Source of the DNA: Alcanivorax sp. 1008
GTDB lineage: Bacteria > Pseudomonadota > Gammaproteobacteria > Pseudomonadales > Alcanivoracaceae
Reading direction: 5' to 3'
Assembly: GCF_020667895.1 (NCBI RefSeq)
Contig: NZ_JAFMPS010000002.1
Coordinates: forward strand, 325,131-389,130
DNA: 64,000 nucleotides
The notes beneath the pieces were generated by a model that saw only the letters and a list, made by a program, of their open reading frames with translations, did not search any database and was not told where the DNA came from. Below are positions 57,205-64,000 of the stretch, in pieces. The stretch's first letter is position 1, and each line of letters begins with the position of its first letter. Position numbers and translations under genes: made by a program.

Positions 57205-58585
57205 ATTGTTCCCGATATTTTTTGACGATCTTCAGGGCAATGACGTTCAGGCCCAGAGTGACAATAAACAGCATCAGGCCAAGCGCGAATGCGGCTAGCG
57301 TCTTGGCAGAGTCGAATTCCTGATCACCCACCAGCAGAGTAACGATCTGCACAGTAATAGTGGTCACCGCCTCCAGCGGGTTAGCGGTCAAGTTGGCGGC
57401 CAAACCGGCGGCCATCACCACAATCATGGTTTCACCAATGGCGCGGGATACCGCCAGCAGGATGCCGCCCATGATGCCCGGTAGTGCTGCCGGAATAACC
57501 ACACGCTTGATGGTTTCACTCTGGGTGGCGCCGAGCGCCAGCGAGCCATCGCGCATGGCGCGCGGCACGGCAGTGATCACGTCATCCGCCAGCGAAGAAA
57601 TAAACGGGATGATCATGATGCCCATTACCAAGCCTGCGGCCAGGGCGCTCTCTGACGCTACGGTAAGGCCCATGCTCTCGCCAAAGCCGCGAATCGCTGG
57701 CGCCACGGTTAGCGCAGCAAAAAAACCGTACACCACAGTGGGCACACCAGCGAGGATTTCCAGAATTGGCTTAGCCCAGGCGCGGACATTTCTGTGCGCG
57801 TATTCGGCCAAATAAATTGCCGACATCAGTCCGACCGGCACCGCCACGCACATGGCGATAAACGAAATAAGCAAGGTACCGGCAAATAGTGGCACCGCAC
57901 CAAATGCACCGGTGGCACCGACCTGGTCGGCACGCAGGGCGATCTGCGGGCTCCACTGCAGGCCGAACAGGAACTCCACAGGGGAAACTTTCTGGAAGAA
58001 ACGGATGGACTCAAACAGTACCGAGAGAACAATTCCCAGTGTAGTCAGAATGGCCACCGTGGCACTGCCCATCAGCATCCACTTCATTACTGACTCAACC
58101 TGCTGGCGAGCACGCAGGCGAGGCTGTACTCGGGACCAGCCCCAGACACCACCAAGCACGGCGATGCTTACGAAAGCGATGCTCATCATCTGCTGGTTGC
58201 GCGCTTGCATGGCAACAAGCTGCTCGGCCGCAGCGACCACTTCCGCTGGCACAAATGCCGGGTTCAGGGCACCGCCAGCCACATTGCGTATCTGATTAAG
58301 CAGCAGGTTGTAATCAACTTCGTTGGCAGGCTGAATCGAAGATGGCAGAGAGGCCATCAGGTTGGTGCGAATCACCGCATCATCAATTATCAGCCACAGG
58401 CCAAGCAGAGCCAGCGCGGGCAATACGCACCATACCGCCGCCAAAGAGGCATAGTAGCCCGGCAATGAGTGCAGATGACGGACGCCGCCAAGCGGCGCTG
58501 AAACCGCATAGGATCGGCGCCAACCGAAAAAGTAGAAGACTGCCCCGAGGGCAACCAACAGCAGTACCAGATTACCTGCCTGCAT
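57197..58585 (-). CDS. pstC: Phosphate ABC transporter permease PstC, long form
   Basis: 462 aa. N-terminal membrane segments and a periplasmic region precede the permease core (GTLLISFIAMCVAVPVGLMS) with the EAA-type loop GSLALGATQSETIKRVVIPA. Forms the channel with PstA. Confidence 0.95.
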   Translation of the reverse strand: MQAGNLVLLLVALGAVFYFFGWRRSYAVSAPLGGVRHLHSLPGYYASLAAVWCVLPALALLGLWLIIDDAVIRTNLMASLPSSIQPANEVDYNLLLNQIRNVAGGALNPAFVPAEVVAAAEQLVAMQARNQQMMSIAFVSIAVLGGVWGWSRVQPRLRARQQVESVMKWMLMGSATVAILTTLGIVLSVLFESIRFFQKVSPVEFLFGLQWSPQIALRADQVGATGAFGAVPLFAGTLLISFIAMCVAVPVGLMSAIYLAEYAHRNVRAWAKPILEILAGVPTVVYGFFAALTVAPAIRGFGESMGLTVASESALAAGLVMGIMIIPFISSLADDVITAVPRAMRDGSLALGATQSETIKRVVIPAALPGIMGGILLAVSRAIGETMIVVMAAGLAANLTANPLEAVTTITVQIVTLLVGDQEFDSAKTLAAFALGLMLFIVTLGLNVIALKIVKKYREQYE

Positions 58586-58700
58586 GAACCTTTCTCCGAA
58601 TCTCTCAGCGCAAGGTGCCGTCGGACACCTTCTGCTGAAAAATCTGTCTACCTGTGGCGCAGCAAACCCGGCGCTAGCCGGGTCCGCATTCTAACCAGAT

Positions 58701-58720
58701 GGGCGGGCTGATGCCCGCCC
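58701..58720 (-). terminator. Intercistronic hairpin pstS-pstC
   Basis: GGGCGGGC and GCCCGCCC form a perfect 8-bp stem with a 4-nt loop, with no T-run. Placed right after pstS, it probably stabilises pstS mRNA and reduces read-through, giving more binding protein than permease. Confidence 0.7.
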
Positions 58721-58735
58721 CTTGCCGCGACTGTC

Positions 58736-59788
58736 TTACAGTACGCTGCCATCCAGCGGAGTCAGCATCTTGATGGACTTGGCCATGGCCTTGCGGTCCG
58801 CCTTCGGCATCGGGATCAGACCCTTGTCGGTCAGGTAACCCTCGTCACCCCAGGCCTTCTCAGAGGAGAACTCGGCCAGATACTCTTCGATGCCCGGAAT
58901 CACACCGATGTGAGCCTTCTTGGCATACACGTACATGGAGCGGGATACCGGATAGTCAGCAGAAGCAATGTTCTCAAAGGTCGGCTCTACGCCGTCAATG
59001 ATGGAGCCCTGCACCTTGCCACGGTTCTGGTCGAGGAAGCTGTAGCCGAAGATACCCAGTGCTTTCGGGTTGGCGTCCAGCTTTTGCACGATCAGGTTGT
59101 CATTCTCACCAGCTTCGATGTAGTGGCCGTCTTCACGGATACCACGACAAACTGCTTCGAACTTCTTCTTATCCACCGCTTTCATAGCCTTGATCATCGG
59201 GATAGTGGCACAACCGCCTTCCATCGCCAGTTCGTTAAAGGCATCACGGGTACCGGAGGTCGGCGGTGGGCCGAGCACTTCGATCTTGTCCGCTGGCAGA
59301 GCCGGGTTAACGTCTTTCCAGGTCTTGTTCGGGTTCGGGATCAGCGCGCTGCCATCAGCATTCGGCACATCCTTGGCCAGAGCCAGGAAGATGTCCTTCA
59401 GGGTCAGCTTGTAAGCCTCGCCCTTGCTGGAGTTAGCTACAACGATGCCGTCGAAGCCGATCTTCATTTCAACGATTTCCTTTACCCCGTTGGTCTGGCA
59501 GGTATCGAACTCGGACTTCTTGATGCGGCGTGACGCGCCGGTCATATCAGCGTGCTCGGTGCCTACACCAGCGCAGAACAGCTTCATGCCGCCGCCGGTA
59601 CCGGTGGACTCAACCTTAGGAGTGGCAAACTTGCCACCCTTACCGAAGCGCTCTGCTACGGTGGTGGAGAACGGGTACACGGTAGAGGAACCAACAATGG
59701 AAATGGTGTCGCGGGATGCTGCAATGGCCGGGGCACTGGTGATGGCCAGTACAGTTGCCAGGCCGGCAAGAGTGGCTTTCAGTTTCAT
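58736..59788 (-). CDS. pstS: Phosphate ABC transporter periplasmic binding protein
   Basis: 350 aa with signal peptide (about 23 residues, ending SAPAIAA). Phosphate-binding loops IVGSSTVYPFSTTVAERF and STGTGGGMKLF, then GASRRIKKSE and GPPPTSGTRDAFNEL. Binds phosphate for PstCAB and is preceded by a Pho box. Confidence 0.97.
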   Translation of the reverse strand: MKLKATLAGLATVLAITSAPAIAASRDTISIVGSSTVYPFSTTVAERFGKGGKFATPKVESTGTGGGMKLFCAGVGTEHADMTGASRRIKKSEFDTCQTNGVKEIVEMKIGFDGIVVANSSKGEAYKLTLKDIFLALAKDVPNADGSALIPNPNKTWKDVNPALPADKIEVLGPPPTSGTRDAFNELAMEGGCATIPMIKAMKAVDKKKFEAVCRGIREDGHYIEAGENDNLIVQKLDANPKALGIFGYSFLDQNRGKVQGSIIDGVEPTFENIASADYPVSRSMYVYAKKAHIGVIPGIEEYLAEFSSEKAWGDEGYLTDKGLIPMPKADRKAMAKSIKMLTPLDGSVL

Positions 59789-59851
59789 GGGATCTAGCCT
59801 CCAATGGAAAAATCGTGCCGGTAAACGGCGTCTGCTTGTTGAGCAAAAACG

Positions 59852-59885
59852 AGTCTAGGAGGTGAATATGACAGCCCGGTGACAT
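59852..59885 (-). promoter_or_regulatory. Pho box and promoter of pstS
   Basis: On the minus strand ATGTCAC (59885-59879), four bases, CTGTCAT (59874-59868): an 18-bp Pho box. TAGACT (59857-59852) follows after ten bases and can serve as -10. Same layout as the phoB promoter at 26943. The transcript starts about 55 bp before the pstS ATG. Confidence 0.85.
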
Positions 59886-60014
59886 AAAGCCGTTATTTTC
59901 AGATTCTCACCCGGCCAGGCGGATCAGCAAAAGCGGCTGACCTTGTGGCACCGCCCTTCTATACTGCCCCCTGATTTTGGCGGCCTGCGGGCCGCGCCGT
60001 CGAGGGACAAGCAG

Positions 60015-60569
60015 GTGGATACTGCACACCGGATACTGCACCGGCTGGATCGCTTCAGCCTCGCCTTTGGCCACGCCGTGGCCTGGCTGGCACTGGGACT
60101 GGTTATTCTTACCAGCCTGATCGTTTTACTGCGCTATGCTTTTGGCTTCGGCAGTATCGCCATGCAGGAGGCCCAGCTGTACCTGCACGGTGCCCTGTTT
60201 ATGCTGGGCATCGCCTACACTCTGCGCTGCGATGAGCATGTACGGGTGGATATTTTCTATCGCCGCTTCGGCCACAAACAGCGCGCCTGGGTGGACCTGC
60301 TGGGCACCCTGCTATTTCTGCTACCCCTGTGCGTGCTGATTCTGGTGACCTGCTTCGACTATGTGGTAGTCAGCTGGCAGCGCCAGGAAGGTTCTGCTGA
60401 CGCCGGCGGCCTGCCCTTCGTATATGTACTGAAAACTCTGCTGCTGATCATGCCGGCACTGCTTATCGTGCAGGCTCTGGCCGAAGCGCTGCGCGCCACC
60501 CTCAAATTAGGCAGTCCAGCTGAGCCGGACGCCGATAAGCCGGCCGAGGAGGGCTCCGCGTGGAACTGA
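60015..60569 (+). CDS. dctQ: TRAP transporter small permease
   Basis: 184 aa from GTG 60015 (GAGGGACAAGCAG precedes it; the frame is open to TTG 59943). Four membrane helices with family stretches LTSLIVLLRYAFGFGSIAMQ and YTLRCDEHVRVDIFYRRF. Works with DctM. It overlaps dctM by ten bases. Confidence 0.93.
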   Translation: MDTAHRILHRLDRFSLAFGHAVAWLALGLVILTSLIVLLRYAFGFGSIAMQEAQLYLHGALFMLGIAYTLRCDEHVRVDIFYRRFGHKQRAWVDLLGTLLFLLPLCVLILVTCFDYVVVSWQRQEGSADAGGLPFVYVLKTLLLIMPALLIVQALAEALRATLKLGSPAEPDADKPAEEGSAWN

Positions 60570-61942
60570 TCCCGCTGCTGATGTTTGTGGTGGTGTGCGC
60601 CACCCTTATTGCCGGCTATCCGGTGGCCTTTACGCTGGGGGGCGTGGCGCTGATCTTTGCTCTGATTGGCATGGCCACGGGCACATTCCACGGGCAGGAC
60701 CTCACCTTTATCCCCAATCGGCTGTTCGGCATCGTTGGCAATCAAAGCCTGATGGCAGTGCCGCTATTTGTCTTTATGGGGGTGATGCTGGAGAAATCCC
60801 GGGTAGCTGAAAACCTGCTCACCAGCATGGCCCGGCTGATGGGGCCGCTACCTGGCGGACTGGGTATTGCCATTATCGTAGTCGGTGCGCTGCTTGCCGC
60901 CAGCACTGGCATCGTCGGCGCCACCGTAGTGACCATGGGGCTGCTGGCCCTGCCCAGCATGCTCAAGTTGGGCTACAAACCGGAACTGGCCAGCGGCCTG
61001 ATCTGCGCCACCGGCACTCTGGGACAAATTATTCCGCCATCAATTGCACTGGTGCTGCTTGGCGATGTGATCTCGACCTCCTACCAGCAGGCACAGCTGA
61101 AAATGGGCCTGTGGTCTACCACTACCGTGTCGGTGGGCGACCTGTTCGTTGGCGCGTTGATTCCCGGGCTGGTGCTGGTAGGCCTGTATATCCTCTATAT
61201 GTTTGGCCATGCGCTGGTTCGGCCTCAGGACGCCCCGGCGGTGGACCGCGCTGCGCTGGGTCAGGAGCAGGGCCCCTTACTCAAGCAATTGATCACCGGA
61301 CTGGTGCCGCCGTTGCTACTGATTTTTCTGGTGCTCGGCTCGATTCTCACCGGCAAGGCCACCCCCACTGAGGCTGCCGGAGTTGGCGCCTTTGGCGCCT
61401 TGTTGCTGGCACTGGTAAATCGCCAGCTCAGTCTGCTCACTTTACAGGAAGTGATGCGCGCCACCGTGCGAGTCACCGCCATGGTTTTCATGATTCTTAT
61501 CGGCGCGTCGATTTTCTCTCTGGTATTTCGAGGCTTCGGTGGCGAAGAGGCGGTTCACCTGCTGTTCGAAAAAATTCCCGGCGGCGTATTTGGCGCCACC
61601 TTGCTGGTGATGGCACTGATCTTTCTGCTGGGCTTTATCCTCGACTTTATCGAAATCACCTTTGTGGTGGTGCCAATCGTGGCGCCAGTGCTGCTGGCAA
61701 TGGGGGTCGACCCGATTTGGCTTGGCGTGATGATTGCCCTGAATCTGCAGACCTCGTTCCTGACACCACCATTCGGCTTTGCCCTGTTTTACCTGCGCGG
61801 CGTTGCCCCGGAGGAAGTTGCCACGATGCAGATTTACAAGGGTGTGGTACCTTTCATTGTTATTCAGCTACTGATGCTTGGGGTACTAGCACTGTGGCCA
61901 ACGCTGGCCACTTGGCTGCCAACTCAGGTCTACGGACAATAA
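60560..61942 (+). CDS. dctM: TRAP transporter large permease
   Basis: 460 aa, GTG start inside dctQ. Many membrane helices; family patterns PLFVFMGVMLEKSRVAENLL, AASTGIVGATVVTMGLLALP, CATGTLGQIIPPSIALVL and GFILDFIEITFVVVPIVAPV. The length and sequence resemble the mannitol/chloroaromatic-type subgroup; the substrate is unknown. Confidence 0.94.
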   Translation: MELIPLLMFVVVCATLIAGYPVAFTLGGVALIFALIGMATGTFHGQDLTFIPNRLFGIVGNQSLMAVPLFVFMGVMLEKSRVAENLLTSMARLMGPLPGGLGIAIIVVGALLAASTGIVGATVVTMGLLALPSMLKLGYKPELASGLICATGTLGQIIPPSIALVLLGDVISTSYQQAQLKMGLWSTTTVSVGDLFVGALIPGLVLVGLYILYMFGHALVRPQDAPAVDRAALGQEQGPLLKQLITGLVPPLLLIFLVLGSILTGKATPTEAAGVGAFGALLLALVNRQLSLLTLQEVMRATVRVTAMVFMILIGASIFSLVFRGFGGEEAVHLLFEKIPGGVFGATLLVMALIFLLGFILDFIEITFVVVPIVAPVLLAMGVDPIWLGVMIALNLQTSFLTPPFGFALFYLRGVAPEEVATMQIYKGVVPFIVIQLLMLGVLALWPTLATWLPTQVYGQ

Positions 61943-61955
61943 CAAAGGAGTGACC

Positions 61956-62357
61956 ATGTTTGACGACGATCAGGAACCGCTGCCAGCTGGCGAGCTTGCC
62001 CTGCAAACCATCGCCATGCCGGCGGACGCCAATTTCAACGGCGATATCTTTGGAGGCTGGCTGGTTTCGCAGATGGATCTGGCAGGTGCGGTAAGTGCGC
62101 GCAAGGTTGCCCGTGGTCGAGTGGCCACGGTGGCGATTGATAGCATGGCATTTTTACGGCCGGTTCCCATTGGCTCGGTAATAAGCTGCCACACGCAATT
62201 GCTTGATGTGGGGCGCAGCTCAATGAAAATTCTGGTAGAAGTGTGGATAACAGACCATAACGACCACCGCGCCAAAGTAACTGAAGGCCAGTTCACCTTT
62301 GTTGCGATTGATGAGACCGGTCGCACCCGCCCCGTGCCCAAGGACAACTGCGCGTGA
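61956..62357 (+). CDS. Acyl-CoA thioesterase, YciA type
   Basis: 133 aa from ATG 61956 (AAAGGAG six bases upstream; GTG 61950 overlaps it). Hot-dog fold: TIAMPADANFNGDIFGGWLV with the catalytic Asp region, and DLAGAVSARKVARGRVATVA. Hydrolyses fatty acyl-CoA. The stop overlaps the next gene (GTGA). Confidence 0.92.
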   Translation: MFDDDQEPLPAGELALQTIAMPADANFNGDIFGGWLVSQMDLAGAVSARKVARGRVATVAIDSMAFLRPVPIGSVISCHTQLLDVGRSSMKILVEVWITDHNDHRAKVTEGQFTFVAIDETGRTRPVPKDNCA

Positions 62358-63214
62358 TTCGACTGGCATTCTTTCTGCTGATGCTCCTTGCCACACCGCT
62401 ATCTGCGGAGGTGGTCATACGTCACTTCAGCGGTGAGCCTGCCGACGACGCCGGTAACGACTATTTCCTTGCAGTACTGGCTCTGGCACTGGAAAAGACC
62501 GCCGATCAAGGTGCATGGCGCCTGGAGCCAGCGGCACAAGCCATACCCCGGAATGAGGCACTGCAACGGCTCAGCAATAACGATGGCATCGATATTGTCT
62601 GGAGCGCGACCAGCATCGAAAGGGAAAAGCAAAATCGGGCCATCCGTATTCCTCTGATGAAAGGACTGACGGGCTATCGTCTGCTTATTATCCGTGGCGA
62701 AGATCAGCCCTGGTTCCGACGTATGCAGACCATCGACAAGCTGCTCGAACTGCGCGCCGGGCAAGGCCATGACTGGCCTGATACGGAAGTATTCAGAGCC
62801 AATGGATTATCGATTGAAGGGAAACATGATTACGACAGTCTTTTCCGTCTGTTACAGAAAGGCCGTTTCGATTACTTGCCGCGCGCCATCAATGAGCCAT
62901 GGGATGATCTGGCCAGCAGAACAGATATGGGTCTGGCCGTGGAGGAGGGGCTACTACTTTATTACCCGACTGCCGAATACTTCTTCGTTAATTCACAGAA
63001 TACGGAACTAGCAACGCGCCTGGAAAAAGGGCTACGTATTGCCATTGAAGATGGCAGCTTCGATAAACTTTTTCGTCAGCACCCGGTCAATGCCAACGCC
63101 TTTGGCAAAGCCAACATACTACGTAGACGAGTGATCCGGCTGGACAACCCGTTTCTGCCCGAAGACACGCCCTTCGCTGAGAAAAAGCTATGGTGGCCCG
63201 GCACCGGCAGATAA
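62354..63214 (+). CDS. Periplasmic amino-acid-binding-like (SBP_bac_3) protein
   Basis: 286 aa, GTG start coupled to the preceding stop. Signal peptide FFLLMLLATPLSAEV. Extracellular solute-binding fold: DGIDIVWSATSIEREKQNRA, FRLLQKGRFDYLPRAINEPW. No transporter partner is adjacent, so it may be a sensor or orphan. Substrate unknown. Confidence 0.75.
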   Translation: MIRLAFFLLMLLATPLSAEVVIRHFSGEPADDAGNDYFLAVLALALEKTADQGAWRLEPAAQAIPRNEALQRLSNNDGIDIVWSATSIEREKQNRAIRIPLMKGLTGYRLLIIRGEDQPWFRRMQTIDKLLELRAGQGHDWPDTEVFRANGLSIEGKHDYDSLFRLLQKGRFDYLPRAINEPWDDLASRTDMGLAVEEGLLLYYPTAEYFFVNSQNTELATRLEKGLRIAIEDGSFDKLFRQHPVNANAFGKANILRRRVIRLDNPFLPEDTPFAEKKLWWPGTGR

Positions 63215-63643
63215 TTACTCCTGCCGATGTAACTCAAGCAACTCAACACGCAAACGGGTTTCATCGATAAACGCCTGATTACCGATAAATGCGGCAATGG
63301 ACCCACTGCGAAACTGATCAGCAGCCTCACGGGTAACTCGCTCACGTTTTTTCAGCCACTGCCGTTGCTCTTTCTTAAACTCCGACCGCTGCTCTCCGGA
63401 CAGGCCAGCAAGCTGGTTAATGTAAATCTGGTAAAGCTTGGCATCATGAAGCACGGCTAAATTGGCAGACACCCGATTAATATGCTTCTGCTGGCTCAAG
63501 GTCTGCAGTAGTGCCTCCATTTCAGCAATCGGACCATCCAGATCAGGCTGCCAGGCTGCCAAACGATCCTTTGCCTGAGGCGCCGGATCATTTCCGCAGC
63601 CGGCCATGATCACCGACAACAACAGCAAAAAGCTCCAACGCAT
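63215..63643 (-). CDS. LprI-like lipoprotein
   Basis: 142 aa. Lipobox IMAGC (Cys16). The C-terminal half fits the LprI/DUF1311 helical domain (LYQIYINQLAGLSGEQRSEF, KKEQRQWLKKRERV). LprI family members can inhibit lysozyme; this one lacks most cysteines usual there. It converges with the binding-protein gene, stops adjacent. Confidence 0.7.
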   Translation of the reverse strand: MRWSFLLLLSVIMAGCGNDPAPQAKDRLAAWQPDLDGPIAEMEALLQTLSQQKHINRVSANLAVLHDAKLYQIYINQLAGLSGEQRSEFKKEQRQWLKKRERVTREAADQFRSGSIAAFIGNQAFIDETRLRVELLELHRQE

Positions 63644-63687
63644 AACCCAACCCCCCGATAGAAAAACCGCTTACTGGCTGAAAGCCG

Positions 63688-64000
63688 TCAATCCCCGGCA
63701 AGCAACTGACGAGCATTCATATACGACAACTCGGCCACGTTGGCATAGTTGCGCACGCCTTTCTCAAAAGCGCGGAACGAATCATAAACACGACTGGCAA
63801 AGTCATTGTCCGCTACCAGATCCTTCAATACTGCATCACTTTCCACTTTCAGGCGCGCCAGCACATCATCTGGCAAGCGCCGCAGCTGTACTTTGTGTTT
63901 CTCCTGCAACTCGATCAACGCTGCATTATTGCGCGCGGTGTATTCATCAAGCATGTCCTGATTTGACCACATGGCGGCGGCACGAATGATGGCCTGCAGG
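63688..64000 (-). CDS. dctP: TRAP transporter solute-binding protein, partial
   Basis: C-terminal 104 codons; the gene continues beyond the window. The frame reads LQAIIRAAAMWSNQDMLDEY followed by TARNNAALIELQEKHKVQLR and ends SYMNARQLLAGD, as in the tail of DctP-type proteins of the mannitol/chloroaromatic group. It fits the dctQM permeases at 60015-61942 despite the opposite strand. Confidence 0.85.
   Translation of the reverse strand, partial: LQAIIRAAAMWSNQDMLDEYTARNNAALIELQEKHKVQLRRLPDDVLARLKVESDAVLKDLVADNDFASRVYDSFRAFEKGVRNYANVAELSYMNARQLLAGD

Overview
The window looks like the chromosome of a marine gammaproteobacterium of the Alcanivorax type (Oceanospirillales). This rests on a linked rubredoxin and rubredoxin reductase pair as used in alkane hydroxylation, the ubiC / ubiA / phoB-phoR / pst neighbourhood, two Na+(K+)/H+ Mrp antiporter operons, and moderately GC-rich DNA. 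The genus is an inference from remembered gene order and protein resemblance; no search was run. No rRNA, tRNA, CRISPR array or prophage was seen.

Layout. 1-9.0 kb: two divergent Mrp antiporter operons; the left one runs off the window and has MnhA fused to MnhB, the right one is a complete mnhABCDEFG set. 9.0-16.6 kb: housekeeping genes (class V aminotransferase, TIGR02647 protein, polA, HSL-type esterase, outer-membrane barrel, thrB, ubiC). 16.8-18.2 kb: rubA and rubB. 18.3-19.7 kb: SCP2-like protein, ArfB ribosome-rescue factor and a stand-alone Hen1-like RNA methyltransferase. 19.9-21.9 kb: glutathione-dependent formaldehyde detoxification (adhC, fghA). 21.9-24.4 kb: znuBC and znuA zinc uptake. 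24.4-29.1 kb: a small secreted protein, a cellulase-like protein, ubiA, and phoB-phoR with a Pho box inside the end of ubiA.

29.1-50 kb is an accessory stretch. It holds several alpha/beta hydrolases (one with a Cys nucleophile), a GH114 lipoprotein, AraC regulators, small membrane proteins, a serine-hydrolase lipoprotein followed by a large diheme cytochrome, an ArsR-type regulator divergent from an MBL-fold hydrolase and an unusual SDR, and IS3-family debris around a cassette-like ORF. An AraC-headed run of five genes follows.

50.6-64 kb returns to core functions: slyX, a Gdt1/TMEM165 manganese exporter behind a strong yybP-ykoY riboswitch candidate, arsR-arsC-acr3-arsH directly downstream of pstSCAB-phoU (pstS has its own Pho box), TRAP transporter permeases dctQM with a dctP-like gene nearby on the other strand, a YciA-type thioesterase, a periplasmic binding-like protein and an LprI-like lipoprotein.

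The most notable observations are the Mn riboswitch with mutually exclusive downstream stems, the single-domain Hen1-like methyltransferase beside ArfB, the TIG-diheme cytochrome/serine-hydrolase pair, the adjacency of phosphate and arsenate genes, and the repeated IS end motif that brackets a cassette-like ORF.
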